Below are positions 7,432 to 16,460 of a DNA stretch of 25,733 nucleotides, piece by piece (positions within the stretch are counted from its first letter, which is position 1; every line of letters starts with the position of its first letter). This stretch comes from a virus. The position numbers were made by a program, and so were the translations under genes. The stretch lies in the IMG/VR virus record IMGVR_UViG_3300003324_000061, positions 24,669-50,401 of that record; one strand, written 5' to 3'. The notes below the pieces were generated by a model. It was not told the DNA's origin and made no database searches. It saw only the letters and a list, made by a program, of their open reading frames with translations.

Positions 7432-9795
7432 TCAAGGAGCTTGATTAATTAATAGGTCGTTGCCCCAGCCGATGATATCGAAAGGTTCTCCATCTACGGA
7501 GGTTACCTTAAATTGTAGAGCGACACCGTGTCCTCTGACTTTAAGTCGGCGTTGGGCAGATGAATAGTTCAAATCCTCATGTCTAACCAATTGAGCAGCG
7601 GACCATCTGTTGGTTCCTGTAGATACCTTAGCAAAATCCCAGATGCCTTGGAAGTTAAAGGAACGAGCTTGGTCCACTATCCTAGAGAATACCCTGACCC
7701 AGTTGCTGCTGAACTTACGTAGAGCACTACCAGGTAATTTAAATCCAGTTATGAAGTAACTTGTATAGTTGACACCTACGTTATCGTATTTAACCCAGTC
7801 TAAGAAATCTGCATTCAACCTATCTGCGAAGGTAAACTTATGAGAGCCAGAATCTGAATAAGAGACTAGATATTTATCGAAGGCGGATACTCTTAAACCG
7901 CTACTCTCGAACGAGATAACTTGATTACCACTTCCATCTATTACTAGATCAACACCACCGTTAGCAGTAACGTTGTCGGTGAAGATAGCTCCAGAGCTTA
8001 GGTTTGAGATCATAAATCCATTTACCTTGACGTTGCTACTTGCAATGGTCCAAGGATAGAAAGCTCCAGTCACGATGTTGAAGTTTAAGACCCTATCGAA
8101 TTCATAGATGTTTGTAACCTGTAGAGTCCCTGCACTACGATACAACCATCTGACGTGGTTTGTATTGGGGTGATATATTCCTCTTGCAAACTTCTTGGCA
8201 TCTACATCAATGGCATCATAGAACTTCTTGATCTTATTGTTCGTTATATTCTGAACCACAGGTAGATTACTGGAGCTGGAAGCTTCCATCACATAGATAC
8301 CATCGGAAGTCCACCAGGCAGGAAAACCTCTGATACTTACGAATGAAGTAGCGGAGATTGTGGTAACTTCAGATATCTTCTGAACTGTATAATCATTTGC
8401 AGTGAAGCCAATTCCTGTTGATCCTGCTAGGAACCAAACACCATTGGCAGCGAAGACAGCTAAGCCACCTGGAACAGTCATTAGTTTGTAGATAGTCCCT
8501 GCTTCTGGAATTGAAATGACACCACCATCTGTAGGTAGAATGTCAAACAAGTCTTCTGAAGTAGGATCGTTCTCTTGGTAGCAGAAGGCATACTGTTCAT
8601 TGCGTTCCACTACTTGTGAGAAGTAAATATTAGAGTTAAACCCTGAAGAGTTTACAGCAGCATAGAAAAGTCTACCTGCAAAGAAAGCTGAGGTACTGGG
8701 CCTCTGCCCGGATGAAGTTACTACACTTAATCCGGAGATTCCTGATGCCAAGCTTCTATCCGCATTGAAAGCGTCTAGGACATAATGTCCTTTAGGAGCA
8801 GGCGCATTGGGCAGGGAGATTTGACTGACTGTAGTCGCAGGTGCAAATACTCCCGAGGAGTTCTTAAAACGCCACCAAACATCTGCATTGCTTGGGTAGT
8901 TACTTATGTCTGTGTTCCAAGCTAGGATTTGTTCAGGAGCAGCAAAGATTAGCCAATTGCTGATTGTTCCTGCTCCACCGACCGCAGTAACATTAACAGT
9001 GAAAGACGTTCCTGAATATGCTGTACAGATACCATTCATGAAGTTGGTATTGGGTGCAGCTGCATCAGATACACCGACACGATCACCAACCTTAAGAGCT
9101 GCATTGTTTGCAGAGTTTATATTAACGGTAAATGTCTTAGAACCAGTTCCGATGGTAATGCTGGTAGTAGATGTTAGAACATATGAAGAAGTCCAGCCTT
9201 GGTTGGCTAGATTGTACCTATGAGAACCTGTTAGCGTTACAGGTCTCTGGTCGAATGTAAGAGTATCATCAACACCTTGGAAATCCCTGATCTTTAGTGT
9301 GATATTTGTAGCTGTTGCGACATCAGTGGACGTATTGTAGGAAATACGCATAGGCTCACAGTACGGATGGGTTACGAATAAGAACCCATTGCCATCTGAG
9401 AACTGTGCCTCTGTAGTGCTAGTTCCGGCAGGAGCACCTGAAACAGGTGTTAAGCTTACAGTTGTTGCTACAGCTCCTGTGGAGAATATGTCCCCTGTGG
9501 TTCTGTAGAAATATAAGGTAGAACCTATTTGAACGACTAGCAAGGTAACGTCACCATCACCTGCTACGTTCCTCCATAGGTATGAGTTAACTACGTTATC
9601 TGTTCTGCTTATTGTTTTGGTAGTATAGCCATTTTCAAAGTCGAAGCCTAAGCGACGCTTGACGGAACCATCTTCATTGAATTCACAGTCATAAGTTTCA
9701 GTGACTGCATTCTGAGGGAAGTTCAATCCAGTGGCTTCTGTAATAAGACCATTAGAGAAATTATTATCTACTTGTACAGCATTCTGACGAGGCAT
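7432..9795 (-). CDS. Tail nozzle protein (T7 gp12-like, tail tubular protein B)
   Basis: 787 aa, close to the 794 aa of T7 gp12. The start (NNFSNGLITEATGLNFPQNA, then RRLGFDFENGY) is the typical opening of podovirus nozzle proteins. The rest is beta-rich with many aromatic and asparagine residues, including WWRFKNSSG and a region (GGVISIPEAGTIYKL, then GVWFLAG) that suggests the propeller-like body of this family. It should form the hexameric end of the short tail through which DNA leaves. The ATG overlaps the stop of the adaptor gene by one base (TAATG), keeping the two tail proteins coupled. Confidence 0.85.
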   Translation of the reverse strand: MPRQNAVQVDNNFSNGLITEATGLNFPQNAVTETYDCEFNEDGSVKRRLGFDFENGYTTKTISRTDNVVNSYLWRNVAGDGDVTLLVVQIGSTLYFYRTTGDIFSTGAVATTVSLTPVSGAPAGTSTTEAQFSDGNGFLFVTHPYCEPMRISYNTSTDVATATNITLKIRDFQGVDDTLTFDQRPVTLTGSHRYNLANQGWTSSYVLTSTTSITIGTGSKTFTVNINSANNAALKVGDRVGVSDAAAPNTNFMNGICTAYSGTSFTVNVTAVGGAGTISNWLIFAAPEQILAWNTDISNYPSNADVWWRFKNSSGVFAPATTVSQISLPNAPAPKGHYVLDAFNADRSLASGISGLSVVTSSGQRPSTSAFFAGRLFYAAVNSSGFNSNIYFSQVVERNEQYAFCYQENDPTSEDLFDILPTDGGVISIPEAGTIYKLMTVPGGLAVFAANGVWFLAGSTGIGFTANDYTVQKISEVTTISATSFVSIRGFPAWWTSDGIYVMEASSSSNLPVVQNITNNKIKKFYDAIDVDAKKFARGIYHPNTNHVRWLYRSAGTLQVTNIYEFDRVLNFNIVTGAFYPWTIASSNVKVNGFMISNLSSGAIFTDNVTANGGVDLVIDGSGNQVISFESSGLRVSAFDKYLVSYSDSGSHKFTFADRLNADFLDWVKYDNVGVNYTSYFITGFKLPGSALRKFSSNWVRVFSRIVDQARSFNFQGIWDFAKVSTGTNRWSAAQLVRHEDLNYSSAQRRLKVRGHGVALQFKVTSVDGEPFDIIGWGNDLLINQAP

Positions 9796-10571
9796 TATTT
9801 TCTACCAAAATTTGGTAAGAAATCTAACGGACGAGAGCTAGGTGCATCTGTAGTATTCCGTCGATTCTTTCCTAAGAATATCCAGTTACGCCTTGCAGCT
9901 TGCTCTGCCTTTTGATTAGGAGTTTGTCTCAGTTGAACCCAAGCTCTTGATTGAGCTTCATTCAATAGAAGGTTGAATTGATGTGGTTGTAGGTTTGGTG
10001 TGAAGCTATCAGACTCTGTGAACGTAGGAACAAAGGTTCCGTACCCCAGTGACTTATTAGAAGCTAGGGTTGTCTCTACTGCTGAATCATAGGCATCAAA
10101 GATGAGAGTATTATCATCGAAAGATGTATAATACATGGGACCACGATCATTGTAGTAGTTGAAAGTTAAGGTAAACCCTTGGGGTGTAACATAATTCATA
10201 GATGCTATCTCAGTAGCAGACGGATTAAGCTGCTGAGTATTCTGCATGAATAAGTCTACGGGTTGGTAGGTAATGTAATCCCATGCAGGATCAGTAGCAC
10301 CGACCAAACGTTTATCATACTTGATCCATTCGATACGATCTATGGTAGTAGGTTTAGTCATCAGAACAGGTTGGGTCACATCAGTAGAAGCTGTTAAGTT
10401 AAACAACGTCTTAGTAATAGCCAACTCCCCACGACTTAGGAGATCATCATAGACAGTTCGGATGATATCAACTACCTGCAGAGATTCTGGAGTATCTGAG
10501 ATACTTGCAACATCATCGCCATCAATATTAGACAGCACCTGTTGCGTCAGTTCCAATAGAGTATATTTCAT
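9795..10571 (-). CDS. Head-tail adaptor (T7 gp11-like, tail tubular protein A)
   Basis: 258 aa. The N-terminal helix MKYTLLELTQQVLSNIDGDD, the early helix ending DDLLSRGEL, and the C-terminal helical part (NLLLNEAQSRAWVQLRQTPN followed by AEQAARRNW) are the pattern of T7 gp11-type adaptors, although T7 gp11 is shorter (196 aa). It should form the ring between portal and nozzle. The start ATG overlaps the stop of the collar-domain gene by four bases (ATGA), and the stop is coupled to the nozzle ATG. Confidence 0.85.
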   Translation of the reverse strand: MKYTLLELTQQVLSNIDGDDVASISDTPESLQVVDIIRTVYDDLLSRGELAITKTLFNLTASTDVTQPVLMTKPTTIDRIEWIKYDKRLVGATDPAWDYITYQPVDLFMQNTQQLNPSATEIASMNYVTPQGFTLTFNYYNDRGPMYYTSFDDNTLIFDAYDSAVETTLASNKSLGYGTFVPTFTESDSFTPNLQPHQFNLLLNEAQSRAWVQLRQTPNQKAEQAARRNWIFLGKNRRNTTDAPSSRPLDFLPNFGRK

Positions 10572-11509
10572 GTTTTGATACAGGTCATGATAATCAAGGT
10601 AACCGGTCTAGACTCGGTACCGCCGTCTGAGTTGTTGCCTGACGTAGCACTGAACGCGTGGGTGTGCGTTGCACTTTGGTTACCTGAAGTTGCAGAGAAA
10701 GAGTGCGTGTGTGTTTGACTCTCGTCTGAACTTACACCAGGACCACTCCCACTTGTGTTGAACCAGATGTTTCCACTTGCGCTTCCTGCTGAAAGAGCAT
10801 TGACTTTACCGTCAATCGCTCCAACACCAACGTTGTGAGTATGTCCCACGCTGTTGCTGCCTGTGGTACCGCTGACACTATGGGTGTGAGCTTGTCCGGT
10901 ATCGTCTGCAGTGGTTCCACTTACAGAGTGAGTGTGCGTCTTGTTAGTATCTGCTTGAGAGACACCGAGATGTAGAGAGCTTGTTCTAGAACGTCGGTAG
11001 CGTCCTGCAGTAGATGTGTTAGGTAGAGTAAAGGTAGTTGAACCGTCGCCTTGTGCGAAGGGAGATACAATAACCGTACTAGTTCCCGAGGAAGCTGCAT
11101 TAGCAGACATTGTAATCTGCGTAGCAGAATCGACGGTTAAGATGGTGGTACCGTTAGTTATTCCAGTACCACCAACAAAGTAACCTGGTCTCATATTCGC
11201 AGTGGAAGATAAGCCAGTGATAACCGCAGAACCAACGCCTCTGCTGCCAGATTGCTGAATCGTTAATGCCGTGAAGAGAGCGCCATAAGTAGTTCGGGCA
11301 ACAGCAGAACCATCGCATTCTAGCCAACCTGCTGGGGCCACCGGAGTTGCAAAGTCTGCAACCATCCCGGGAACGATGACACTAGTTGAAGTCCAGCTTC
11401 CACTTCCGACGCCATCTGCAACATAAACTTGCCCGGATGTGGCAGTTGAAATGCCCTTAGGTTCGTGCAAGTTAGAGCCAGTTAAACTGGCGTGAGATAC
11501 GTTAGCCAA
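10568..11509 (-). CDS. Tail-collar-domain fibre protein with HxH metal-binding repeats
   Basis: 313 aa. Residues about 48-83 (VADFATPVAPAGWLECDGSA, then TTYGALFTAL) match the phage tail collar domain. After an insert of about 70 residues the domain seems to continue with GDGSTTFTLPNTS. From about 190 to 290 come five His-Thr-His motifs spaced along Ser/Thr/Gly-rich strands (HTHSVSGTT, HTHNVG, HTHSFSATS, HTHAFSATS). In the T4 gp37 fibre tip, HxH motifs of a trimer coordinate iron ions, so a metal-stabilised trimeric tip is likely. It ends with RPVTLIIMTCIKT, the usual end of such fibres. The start is a TTG at 11509 with AAGGA nine bases upstream; no ATG is in a better place. It probably binds the host surface. 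Confidence 0.8.
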   Translation of the reverse strand: MANVSHASLTGSNLHEPKGISTATSGQVYVADGVGSGSWTSTSVIVPGMVADFATPVAPAGWLECDGSAVARTTYGALFTALTIQQSGSRGVGSAVITGLSSTANMRPGYFVGGTGITNGTTILTVDSATQITMSANAASSGTSTVIVSPFAQGDGSTTFTLPNTSTAGRYRRSRTSSLHLGVSQADTNKTHTHSVSGTTADDTGQAHTHSVSGTTGSNSVGHTHNVGVGAIDGKVNALSAGSASGNIWFNTSGSGPGVSSDESQTHTHSFSATSGNQSATHTHAFSATSGNNSDGGTESRPVTLIIMTCIKT

Positions 11510-11521
11510 GCGTTTATTTCC

Positions 11522-12031
11522 TTACGTAGTCGAGAACGGAGTAGCTTCCGTGCCAGAGGCGCGGACGAAGCCAGAGGCCGTCCATTTGTTTGCAGCAGTA
11601 CAGGTGAAGGTAACGTTAGTACCCACCAGACCACCAGTAGTTGTGCCATTCATAGAGAAGTTATCGTGGGTCGAACCGTCACCCGTGAACACTGCGGAAG
11701 CAACCGCAGCATCTTGGAGACTGTTGATAGTCCCATCAAAAAACTCTGTACCTTGCGTAGCCGTAGACACCTTGTAAGCGTTAGAAGTGACGGAGGTCAC
11801 AACAACGAAATTGAAGGTAAGTCCAATAGCCGAAGCGGGTAGAGTAACTACAACACCGTCAGCCTTATCCAAATAAATCGTGCTACCAGACTGAGCAGCC
11901 GTAAGCGTACGGGTTGCGCCAGTGGTATGACGAATTGTTTGGGAAGCAACACCTGCACCACCAAGAGCTGTGGAACCAACTTTAATCGTATTAACGACTA
12001 AATCATTTCCACTCATATCAATAGTAGGCAT
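11522..12031 (-). CDS. Beta-rich phage structural protein, unknown function
   Basis: 169 aa, rich in Thr, Ser, Gly, Val and Ala with alternating hydrophobic residues, no signal peptide and no membrane helix. The middle (STIYLDKADGVVVTLPAS, then FNFVVVTSVTSNAYKV) resembles small beta domains found in phage head-fibre and tail-fibre proteins. The ATG has AAGGAG ten bases upstream. It lies between the capsid block and the collar protein, 12 nt before the latter. A fibre, decoration or fibre-accessory role is likely from composition and place; no family was recognised with certainty. Confidence 0.65.
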   Translation of the reverse strand: MPTIDMSGNDLVVNTIKVGSTALGGAGVASQTIRHTTGATRTLTAAQSGSTIYLDKADGVVVTLPASAIGLTFNFVVVTSVTSNAYKVSTATQGTEFFDGTINSLQDAAVASAVFTGDGSTHDNFSMNGTTTGGLVGTNVTFTCTAANKWTASGFVRASGTEATPFSTT

Positions 12032-12054
12032 TTATTTCTCCTTAGTTAAACTAA

Positions 12055-12075
12055 AGGAGGGGACAAGCCCCTCCT
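12055..12075 (-). terminator. Hairpin after the capsid genes, possible transcript attenuator or RNA-stability stem
   Basis: In the gap between the capsid-accessory gene and the next gene, AGGAGGGG and CCCCTCCT form a perfect 8-bp stem with a 5-base loop. On the minus strand it is followed by a broken T run (TTTAGTTT), so it would be a weak terminator at most. Placed right after the capsid genes it could lower expression of downstream genes, like the terminator behind T7 gene 10, or protect the 3' end of a capsid mRNA. The downstream arm contains no ribosome binding site for the next gene; that lies beyond the stem. Confidence 0.5.
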
Positions 12076-12082
12076 AAAGCTG

Positions 12083-12592
12083 TTAGGGCATGTAGTACCG
12101 AATGGTCACGATGATGACACCCGCGGTGAACGCAGTAGCGTCCGTGCGCGAGCACGTGATGTAACCAGGACTGGTCGTTCCAGTAGTGGTGCCCACGAGG
12201 GCGCCAGTGCCGGTCAAACCGGTCGGAACAGTAACCGCAACACGGTAGAACGAACGTTCACCGGAGCTGTTCATGTTCGCGGTAGGAGCAGCCGCCAGAA
12301 GACCGTCGAAGTCGATCTCAGTGGTCCTGTCCGCTTGGACAAGGCCGAGATCGATTGCAGTTCCTGTAGCCGCGCCCGTCTGAGCGAAAGTCTCGACTTC
12401 AACGATGCGTGCACCCTTGGGGACCCAGATCTGGTCGGACTGAATAGCTTCAGTCTGATCCAGAGTGGTGAGATCAATCTTAAGGATGATCTCCCGGATA
12501 TCGCCGGGGTTACGCAACTCGCCTGCCTTATTTGCAACAGTCTTTTCAGTACCGTACTTACGGTACAAGCCTGCGTTATCGTAATAAGCCAT
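12083..12592 (-). CDS. Putative capsid accessory/decoration protein
   Basis: 169 aa, beta-rich, with segments such as REIILKIDLTTLDQTEAIQS and ARIVEVETFAQTG and a closing beta strand (VIIVTIRYYMP). The gene follows the major capsid gene after 14 nt and has the strongest ribosome binding site in the operon (AAAGGAGGT, seven bases before ATG). Like the capsid gene it has more GC and C-ending codons than its neighbours, which points to heavy expression. These facts suggest a major virion component such as a decoration protein or head stabiliser. No family was recognised with certainty, so the role is inference from context. Confidence 0.7.
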   Translation of the reverse strand: MAYYDNAGLYRKYGTEKTVANKAGELRNPGDIREIILKIDLTTLDQTEAIQSDQIWVPKGARIVEVETFAQTGAATGTAIDLGLVQADRTTEIDFDGLLAAAPTANMNSSGERSFYRVAVTVPTGLTGTGALVGTTTGTTSPGYITCSRTDATAFTAGVIIVTIRYYMP

Positions 12593-12606
12593 GTGTTATA
12601 CCTCCT

Positions 12607-13578
12607 TTACACAACGTCGGTGTCAGTGATGACAACGATCATGTTCTCAGGACGGTAGAGCTTGAAGCCCCACTCAGCAATGGTCAGATACTCTTCCTGC
12701 TGGAGGTCTTTGTTGAACTCCGAGTAGACCGTCGGCTGTTGACGGAAGCCACCGATAATCGGAAGCGTGTCGCCAGGAGCGGACGAGAAGAAGAGGTTAG
12801 CGACACCCACGGTGGACGTACGCGAACCATTGGTTGCTGAGATAGTCTCTGCCAGGTTCTTGGTCAGATAGTTAGAAACATAGCAGTCAAAGCCAGCGAA
12901 GTTATAACGGAACTTGAAGCCGGTCATGATGTTATTTTTCATGATATCTTCATACATGGGCATAGGCGTAAGCAGGTTCACAGCGTTAGTCTGTGTCTGC
13001 AACGTGTAGGCCGCAGTAGGATCAAGAATAGCAACCTTGCTCTGCAGAGGGACCAGCGCCTTAGTTAAGGCGAAGTCTGCCCTGAAGAAGTCAAGGACGG
13101 AAAGGGATTCATTAGTACCAGACCCAATCCAGCGGTGATCCGCACCGTTGATTTGGTTAGCATTGGATGCTGTCTGTCCCGCGGGTCCTTTTCCAAGGAT
13201 GTCCGCTTCGACTGCTTCCATGAGGGCACGATGCTGCCTGGGAACGAATGCCGCCATGACATCCGAGGACCAGTAAGAATCACGCTTAAACTTCTCAGTG
13301 ATTGAGTTAGCCGAATACTTGTAAGTATCGAACGAGAACGTGAAGTTGCCCGTGTCCATCTTATTGTACTTGACTGCCTGACCTTCAACATAGTTTGCGG
13401 TCTCGGCTTCACCCAAGCTGGGAATATTAAACGTAGTGCCATCCGGGAACTCAGTCAGGACTTTCACCATCTTGCTCATGGCGAACAGGTCATCAGTGAG
13501 CAACTCACGCAGCTGACGCTGGTAGAGGTTAGCTCGAATCAGATGGCCCTGATCTGTAGCGGTCATAAAACCTGCCAT
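12607..13578 (-). CDS. Major capsid protein
   Basis: 323 aa, the usual size for an HK97-fold major capsid protein. An N-terminal arm (ANLYQRQLRELLTDDLFAM) is followed by DGTTFNIPSLGEAETANYVEGQ, typical of the start of the E-loop/spine part. Further on, RHRALMEAVEADI-like helical text and the closing beta-rich part (EEYLTIAEWGFKLYRPENMI) fit the P and A domains. The ATG is preceded by AGGAGA. It stands 16 nt after the scaffold gene and 14 nt before the accessory gene, in the canonical portal-scaffold-capsid order. GC content is higher than in the surrounding genes, with C-ending codons, as expected of the most abundant virion protein. Assignment rests on order, size and these features. Confidence 0.85.
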   Translation of the reverse strand: MAGFMTATDQGHLIRANLYQRQLRELLTDDLFAMSKMVKVLTEFPDGTTFNIPSLGEAETANYVEGQAVKYNKMDTGNFTFSFDTYKYSANSITEKFKRDSYWSSDVMAAFVPRQHRALMEAVEADILGKGPAGQTASNANQINGADHRWIGSGTNESLSVLDFFRADFALTKALVPLQSKVAILDPTAAYTLQTQTNAVNLLTPMPMYEDIMKNNIMTGFKFRYNFAGFDCYVSNYLTKNLAETISATNGSRTSTVGVANLFFSSAPGDTLPIIGGFRQQPTVYSEFNKDLQQEEYLTIAEWGFKLYRPENMIVVITDTDVV

Positions 13579-13594
13579 CAGAGTCTCCTATAAA

Positions 13595-14383
13595 TTAATG
13601 CTTATGGAAATCTCCATCCTCGAAATCGCGTCCGAGGTTGGCGTAGTCCATAGCCATTTGTGTTTGAGTTTTGGGATCAGCGTAAAGTCTTGGGTTTGTC
13701 TTCTTAAGCTCTTGGTAATAGTTCCAAGTACGCTTCGAGCCCCCACGTGGTGCAAAACTGTCTGTTCTCACCGAGGACTGAGGCGGAGCTTGAAACACAT
13801 CCTGTTGCGGTTGCTGATCTAGACCTAATGTCTTGATCAGAAGCTTAGGATTGTTCTTAGCTAGAGAGTTGAATAGGTCTTCTGTGACCCCCAAATCTTC
13901 AATCTGTTGTTTAACGATATTAGGGTAATTAGCCCCATATCTTTCGGTTAACTTTGCCCTAACCGAGTCTTGATTAGCCCTCTGTAACTTAGCAAGCTCA
14001 TGTGCCTGCAAAGTATTAGAAATCATGGTCTCGACTTGTTTAGGGTCAAAGGCGGGCGGAGGATTTGTAACATCGTTCCCTGGGTTCTGGTTGGTACTTG
14101 CAAGTTTCTGAGTCATTTGGTCGAAAAGCTCTTGAATCTTTGGCCCTTTTTCTACCTCTTCTTTGAGGCGAATGTAATCGGCACTGAGGTCATCAAATGC
14201 CTTGTTCTTAGTTACAATAAAGTTGTCTGCCTCCCACTTACCTCTGGCTAATGCTTCGAGCATTTCACCATCAGACTTATATTTAGTCTTGTCGAACTTC
14301 CCACCGGGACCGGTTAAAGTTTCTAGGTAATTCTTGGGAGGAGTTGGTTCGCCATGGTCGGCGAGAAGGTTGTCGTCAGTCAC
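13595..14383 (-). CDS. Capsid scaffolding protein
   Basis: 262 aa, very polar and helical, rich in Lys, Asp, Glu, Gln and Asn, placed directly upstream of the major capsid gene. It has coiled-coil-like helices (IRLKEEVEKGPKIQELFDQM), a long central proline/asparagine linker (NPPPAFDP), and a basic then acidic C-terminal part (KRTWNYYQELKKTNPRLY) as in scaffolds that bind the capsid shell inside. It should guide procapsid assembly and leave or be cleaved later. The start is a GTG at 14383 that overlaps the upstream TGA by four bases (GTGA) with GGAG at a good distance. Confidence 0.82.
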   Translation of the reverse strand: MTDDNLLADHGEPTPPKNYLETLTGPGGKFDKTKYKSDGEMLEALARGKWEADNFIVTKNKAFDDLSADYIRLKEEVEKGPKIQELFDQMTQKLASTNQNPGNDVTNPPPAFDPKQVETMISNTLQAHELAKLQRANQDSVRAKLTERYGANYPNIVKQQIEDLGVTEDLFNSLAKNNPKLLIKTLGLDQQPQQDVFQAPPQSSVRTDSFAPRGGSKRTWNYYQELKKTNPRLYADPKTQTQMAMDYANLGRDFEDGDFHKH

Positions 14384-14643
14384 GAGGTCTCCTGCTGATC
14401 TAAATCAATTAGTTTGGTCATGAAATTGAGTTCGGCTCTACAGCCATTCTTAAAAGCTTGGCGGTAGTCCCAATTAGGTTGGTCAAATGTTCTGATATCT
14501 AATTCAGAACGATCTAACCCATCTAATTCAGTCTTCAGGAGAGTGGCTAAACGTTCTAAAACTGGCTTAGCGCTTAGAATTTGGTTCCTGAACCTCTCCT
14601 GGGCTTCAGGATCTTTAATATGAGAGTACCACTTAGTATACAT
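14380..14643 (-). CDS. Small helical phage protein between portal and scaffold, unknown function
   Basis: 87 aa, soluble and helical, with opposite charges spread along it (DPEAQERFRNQILSAKPVL and ELNFMTKLIDLDQQE). The ATG overlaps the portal stop by one base (TAATG) and has AAGGA five bases upstream; the stop is coupled to the scaffold GTG. Small genes at this point occur in many podovirus-like genomes and usually have no known role. A head-assembly accessory function is likely from place alone. Confidence 0.65.
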   Translation of the reverse strand: MYTKWYSHIKDPEAQERFRNQILSAKPVLERLATLLKTELDGLDRSELDIRTFDQPNWDYRQAFKNGCRAELNFMTKLIDLDQQETS

Positions 14644-16460
14644 TAGGGTCCTTGCATCTGTGGTTGAGCTGAGTTAAGTGCTCCTAAATGTTCTAGGTCG
14701 AAATCGTTACCTATGCCAGAGGCGGTCGTGGTCTGTTGTGCGGCCTGCTCTTGCAGAGACTGAGCAAATTTCTGAGCCTCAGTCTGCTCGACTAGTTGGA
14801 TATCTTTAATTACTATTTCATAATCCTTCAGATCGAATGCTTCCTCGATAACCTTAGCCAGTTCAATACTAGAGAAGTGCCTCTGTACTGTAGGCCATAG
14901 GTTAGAGTTGGTGAGGTTAGTTAGGTTCTGAATAAGCTGTGCCTGTTCAGCGAAATGCCGGGCAGCAATCGGTTTAATACGTCCTATGCCTGTGATGTCT
15001 TCGACAGTCAGGTCTTGAAATACCGCAACATTGAAATCTGAACCAAGTACCTTGATGGTAGTTACGCCAGTCATATTGCGGCGGGCTAGTTCTAACATAG
15101 CGTTGAGAAGAGGTTCTATGATCTGCATCTCAAACTGTCTGATCTTATTTTGGAAGATGCGAGACGCTGCGTTCTCTAGAGATTGAACCTCATACTTGGT
15201 CTTTTCTCCAGGAGTACGAAAACCCATAGCTTCCCTAGGCGCACCGGGCATTTCTTCCATCAACCGTTCATAGTTGATCAGTTCATTGTTAGCTTGTAAA
15301 ACACTAACGTTAGGTTGATGTATCTCTACTTTGCCTTCCTCAGAGACATTGATCTGTTCTCCGGGCTGCCAGGTATAAGCTTCTACGAAACCACTCAGAA
15401 TTTGAACAGGGTATGTAGTGAAGTCGATAATATCCGCCTTCATGTTCTCCACATGATCTAGGCGGTATTGCATTCCCACTAGATTATTTAGAGGACCCAT
15501 TCCCCAGAGATTGTCTTGGGCTTTTCTCCATGGTGAATGATAGATTGGCGGATAGCCAAAGAAGCTTGGGTTGGGTTTCTTACCAATGAGCTTGTGCCGG
15601 TCAACCACTGTGATAACGTGGTTCTTGAGGAAGGTATCCTGAGAGGAATCATAGATATCTCCATAGAAAGTCAGAACTTCTGCATAGTCTGAACCTAGAT
15701 AGTTTCTAAAATCAGTGAAGCCTTCGATTGAGAATAGGTTATCTTTCTGAGCTAACTCTCCTGCGAAAGAAGCTACGTTAGTTCTAATGTCTTTGAGGTA
15801 GTTCCAGAGTTCTTGGTACTCTTCCCTATTCTGATCGTTAGATAGTTTTGCCAACATATCTTTTAGCTCGCCCAAGCTTATTATTGAGCGAATGATCTTG
15901 GGCGCTTGTAAGAAATTCTCTGCGGTCGGGTTCATCACAATATCCAACGGACTGATTCTGCGGATTTGTGGTCCGATGTAGCCTGTCTGGATACCAGTTC
16001 CAGTATCTACTCTGTTGTCTACCCATTCTACTGTTGCGAAGCAATTCCCGTAATCAATGTAATCTAGGATGATCTTATCCATCTCATGGGCAAAGGATGG
16101 TTGGTCAATGACCCAACCCATGTAGTTTAAGATAGCATCCCTTTTAACCTTGGAATTGGAATCTCTGTTATCTGCTTCCCAAGTCAACCATTTCCTAGAA
16201 CCAAACTCTGTGGCTGTGTAGTTAGCGTAGAGATTGTCTCTGATCTGGCAGAGCTTAGGGATAGTAGTCTTGTTCTTCCAAGGAAGCTTGGAGTTAGTGG
16301 TTTTGGAAGTATCTGTGGCAAAGACATACTTACGTATCTCTTCCATGTCGTTCTTCCAGAGTTGACGTTTGCTGTCCCATTCAATCCACTGTTCGGTGAT
16401 TGCAACAGCCAGATCATCCTTCTGGATCATATCTTCTATTACGAGAACTTTACTGGTCAC
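14643..16460 (-). CDS. Portal protein
   Basis: About 605 aa, the size of podovirus portals. Recognisable stretches are the N-terminal helices with WKNDMEEIRKYVFATDTS, a beta-rich wing part (GNCFATVEWVDNRVDTGTG), the SPWRKAQDNLWGMGPLNNL segment and the long helical stem/crown (ENAASRIFQNKIRQFEMQII), with a Gln/Ala-rich C terminus. The dodecameric ring is the DNA entry and exit gate and packs DNA together with the terminase. I place the start at GTG 16460, which overlaps the terminase TGA as GTGA and has GGTGGAG just upstream. A TTG at 16475 would add five residues but lacks a clear ribosome binding site. Confidence 0.88.
   Translation of the reverse strand: MTSKVLVIEDMIQKDDLAVAITEQWIEWDSKRQLWKNDMEEIRKYVFATDTSKTTNSKLPWKNKTTIPKLCQIRDNLYANYTATEFGSRKWLTWEADNRDSNSKVKRDAILNYMGWVIDQPSFAHEMDKIILDYIDYGNCFATVEWVDNRVDTGTGIQTGYIGPQIRRISPLDIVMNPTAENFLQAPKIIRSIISLGELKDMLAKLSNDQNREEYQELWNYLKDIRTNVASFAGELAQKDNLFSIEGFTDFRNYLGSDYAEVLTFYGDIYDSSQDTFLKNHVITVVDRHKLIGKKPNPSFFGYPPIYHSPWRKAQDNLWGMGPLNNLVGMQYRLDHVENMKADIIDFTTYPVQILSGFVEAYTWQPGEQINVSEEGKVEIHQPNVSVLQANNELINYERLMEEMPGAPREAMGFRTPGEKTKYEVQSLENAASRIFQNKIRQFEMQIIEPLLNAMLELARRNMTGVTTIKVLGSDFNVAVFQDLTVEDITGIGRIKPIAARHFAEQAQLIQNLTNLTNSNLWPTVQRHFSSIELAKVIEEAFDLKDYEIVIKDIQLVEQTEAQKFAQSLQEQAAQQTTTASGIGNDFDLEHLGALNSAQPQMQGP

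Noticed and set aside
12335-12840. Overlapping plus-strand frames opposite the capsid genes
   Set aside because: Shadows of GC-rich, strongly biased coding sequence; the minus-strand genes here have excellent ribosome binding sites.
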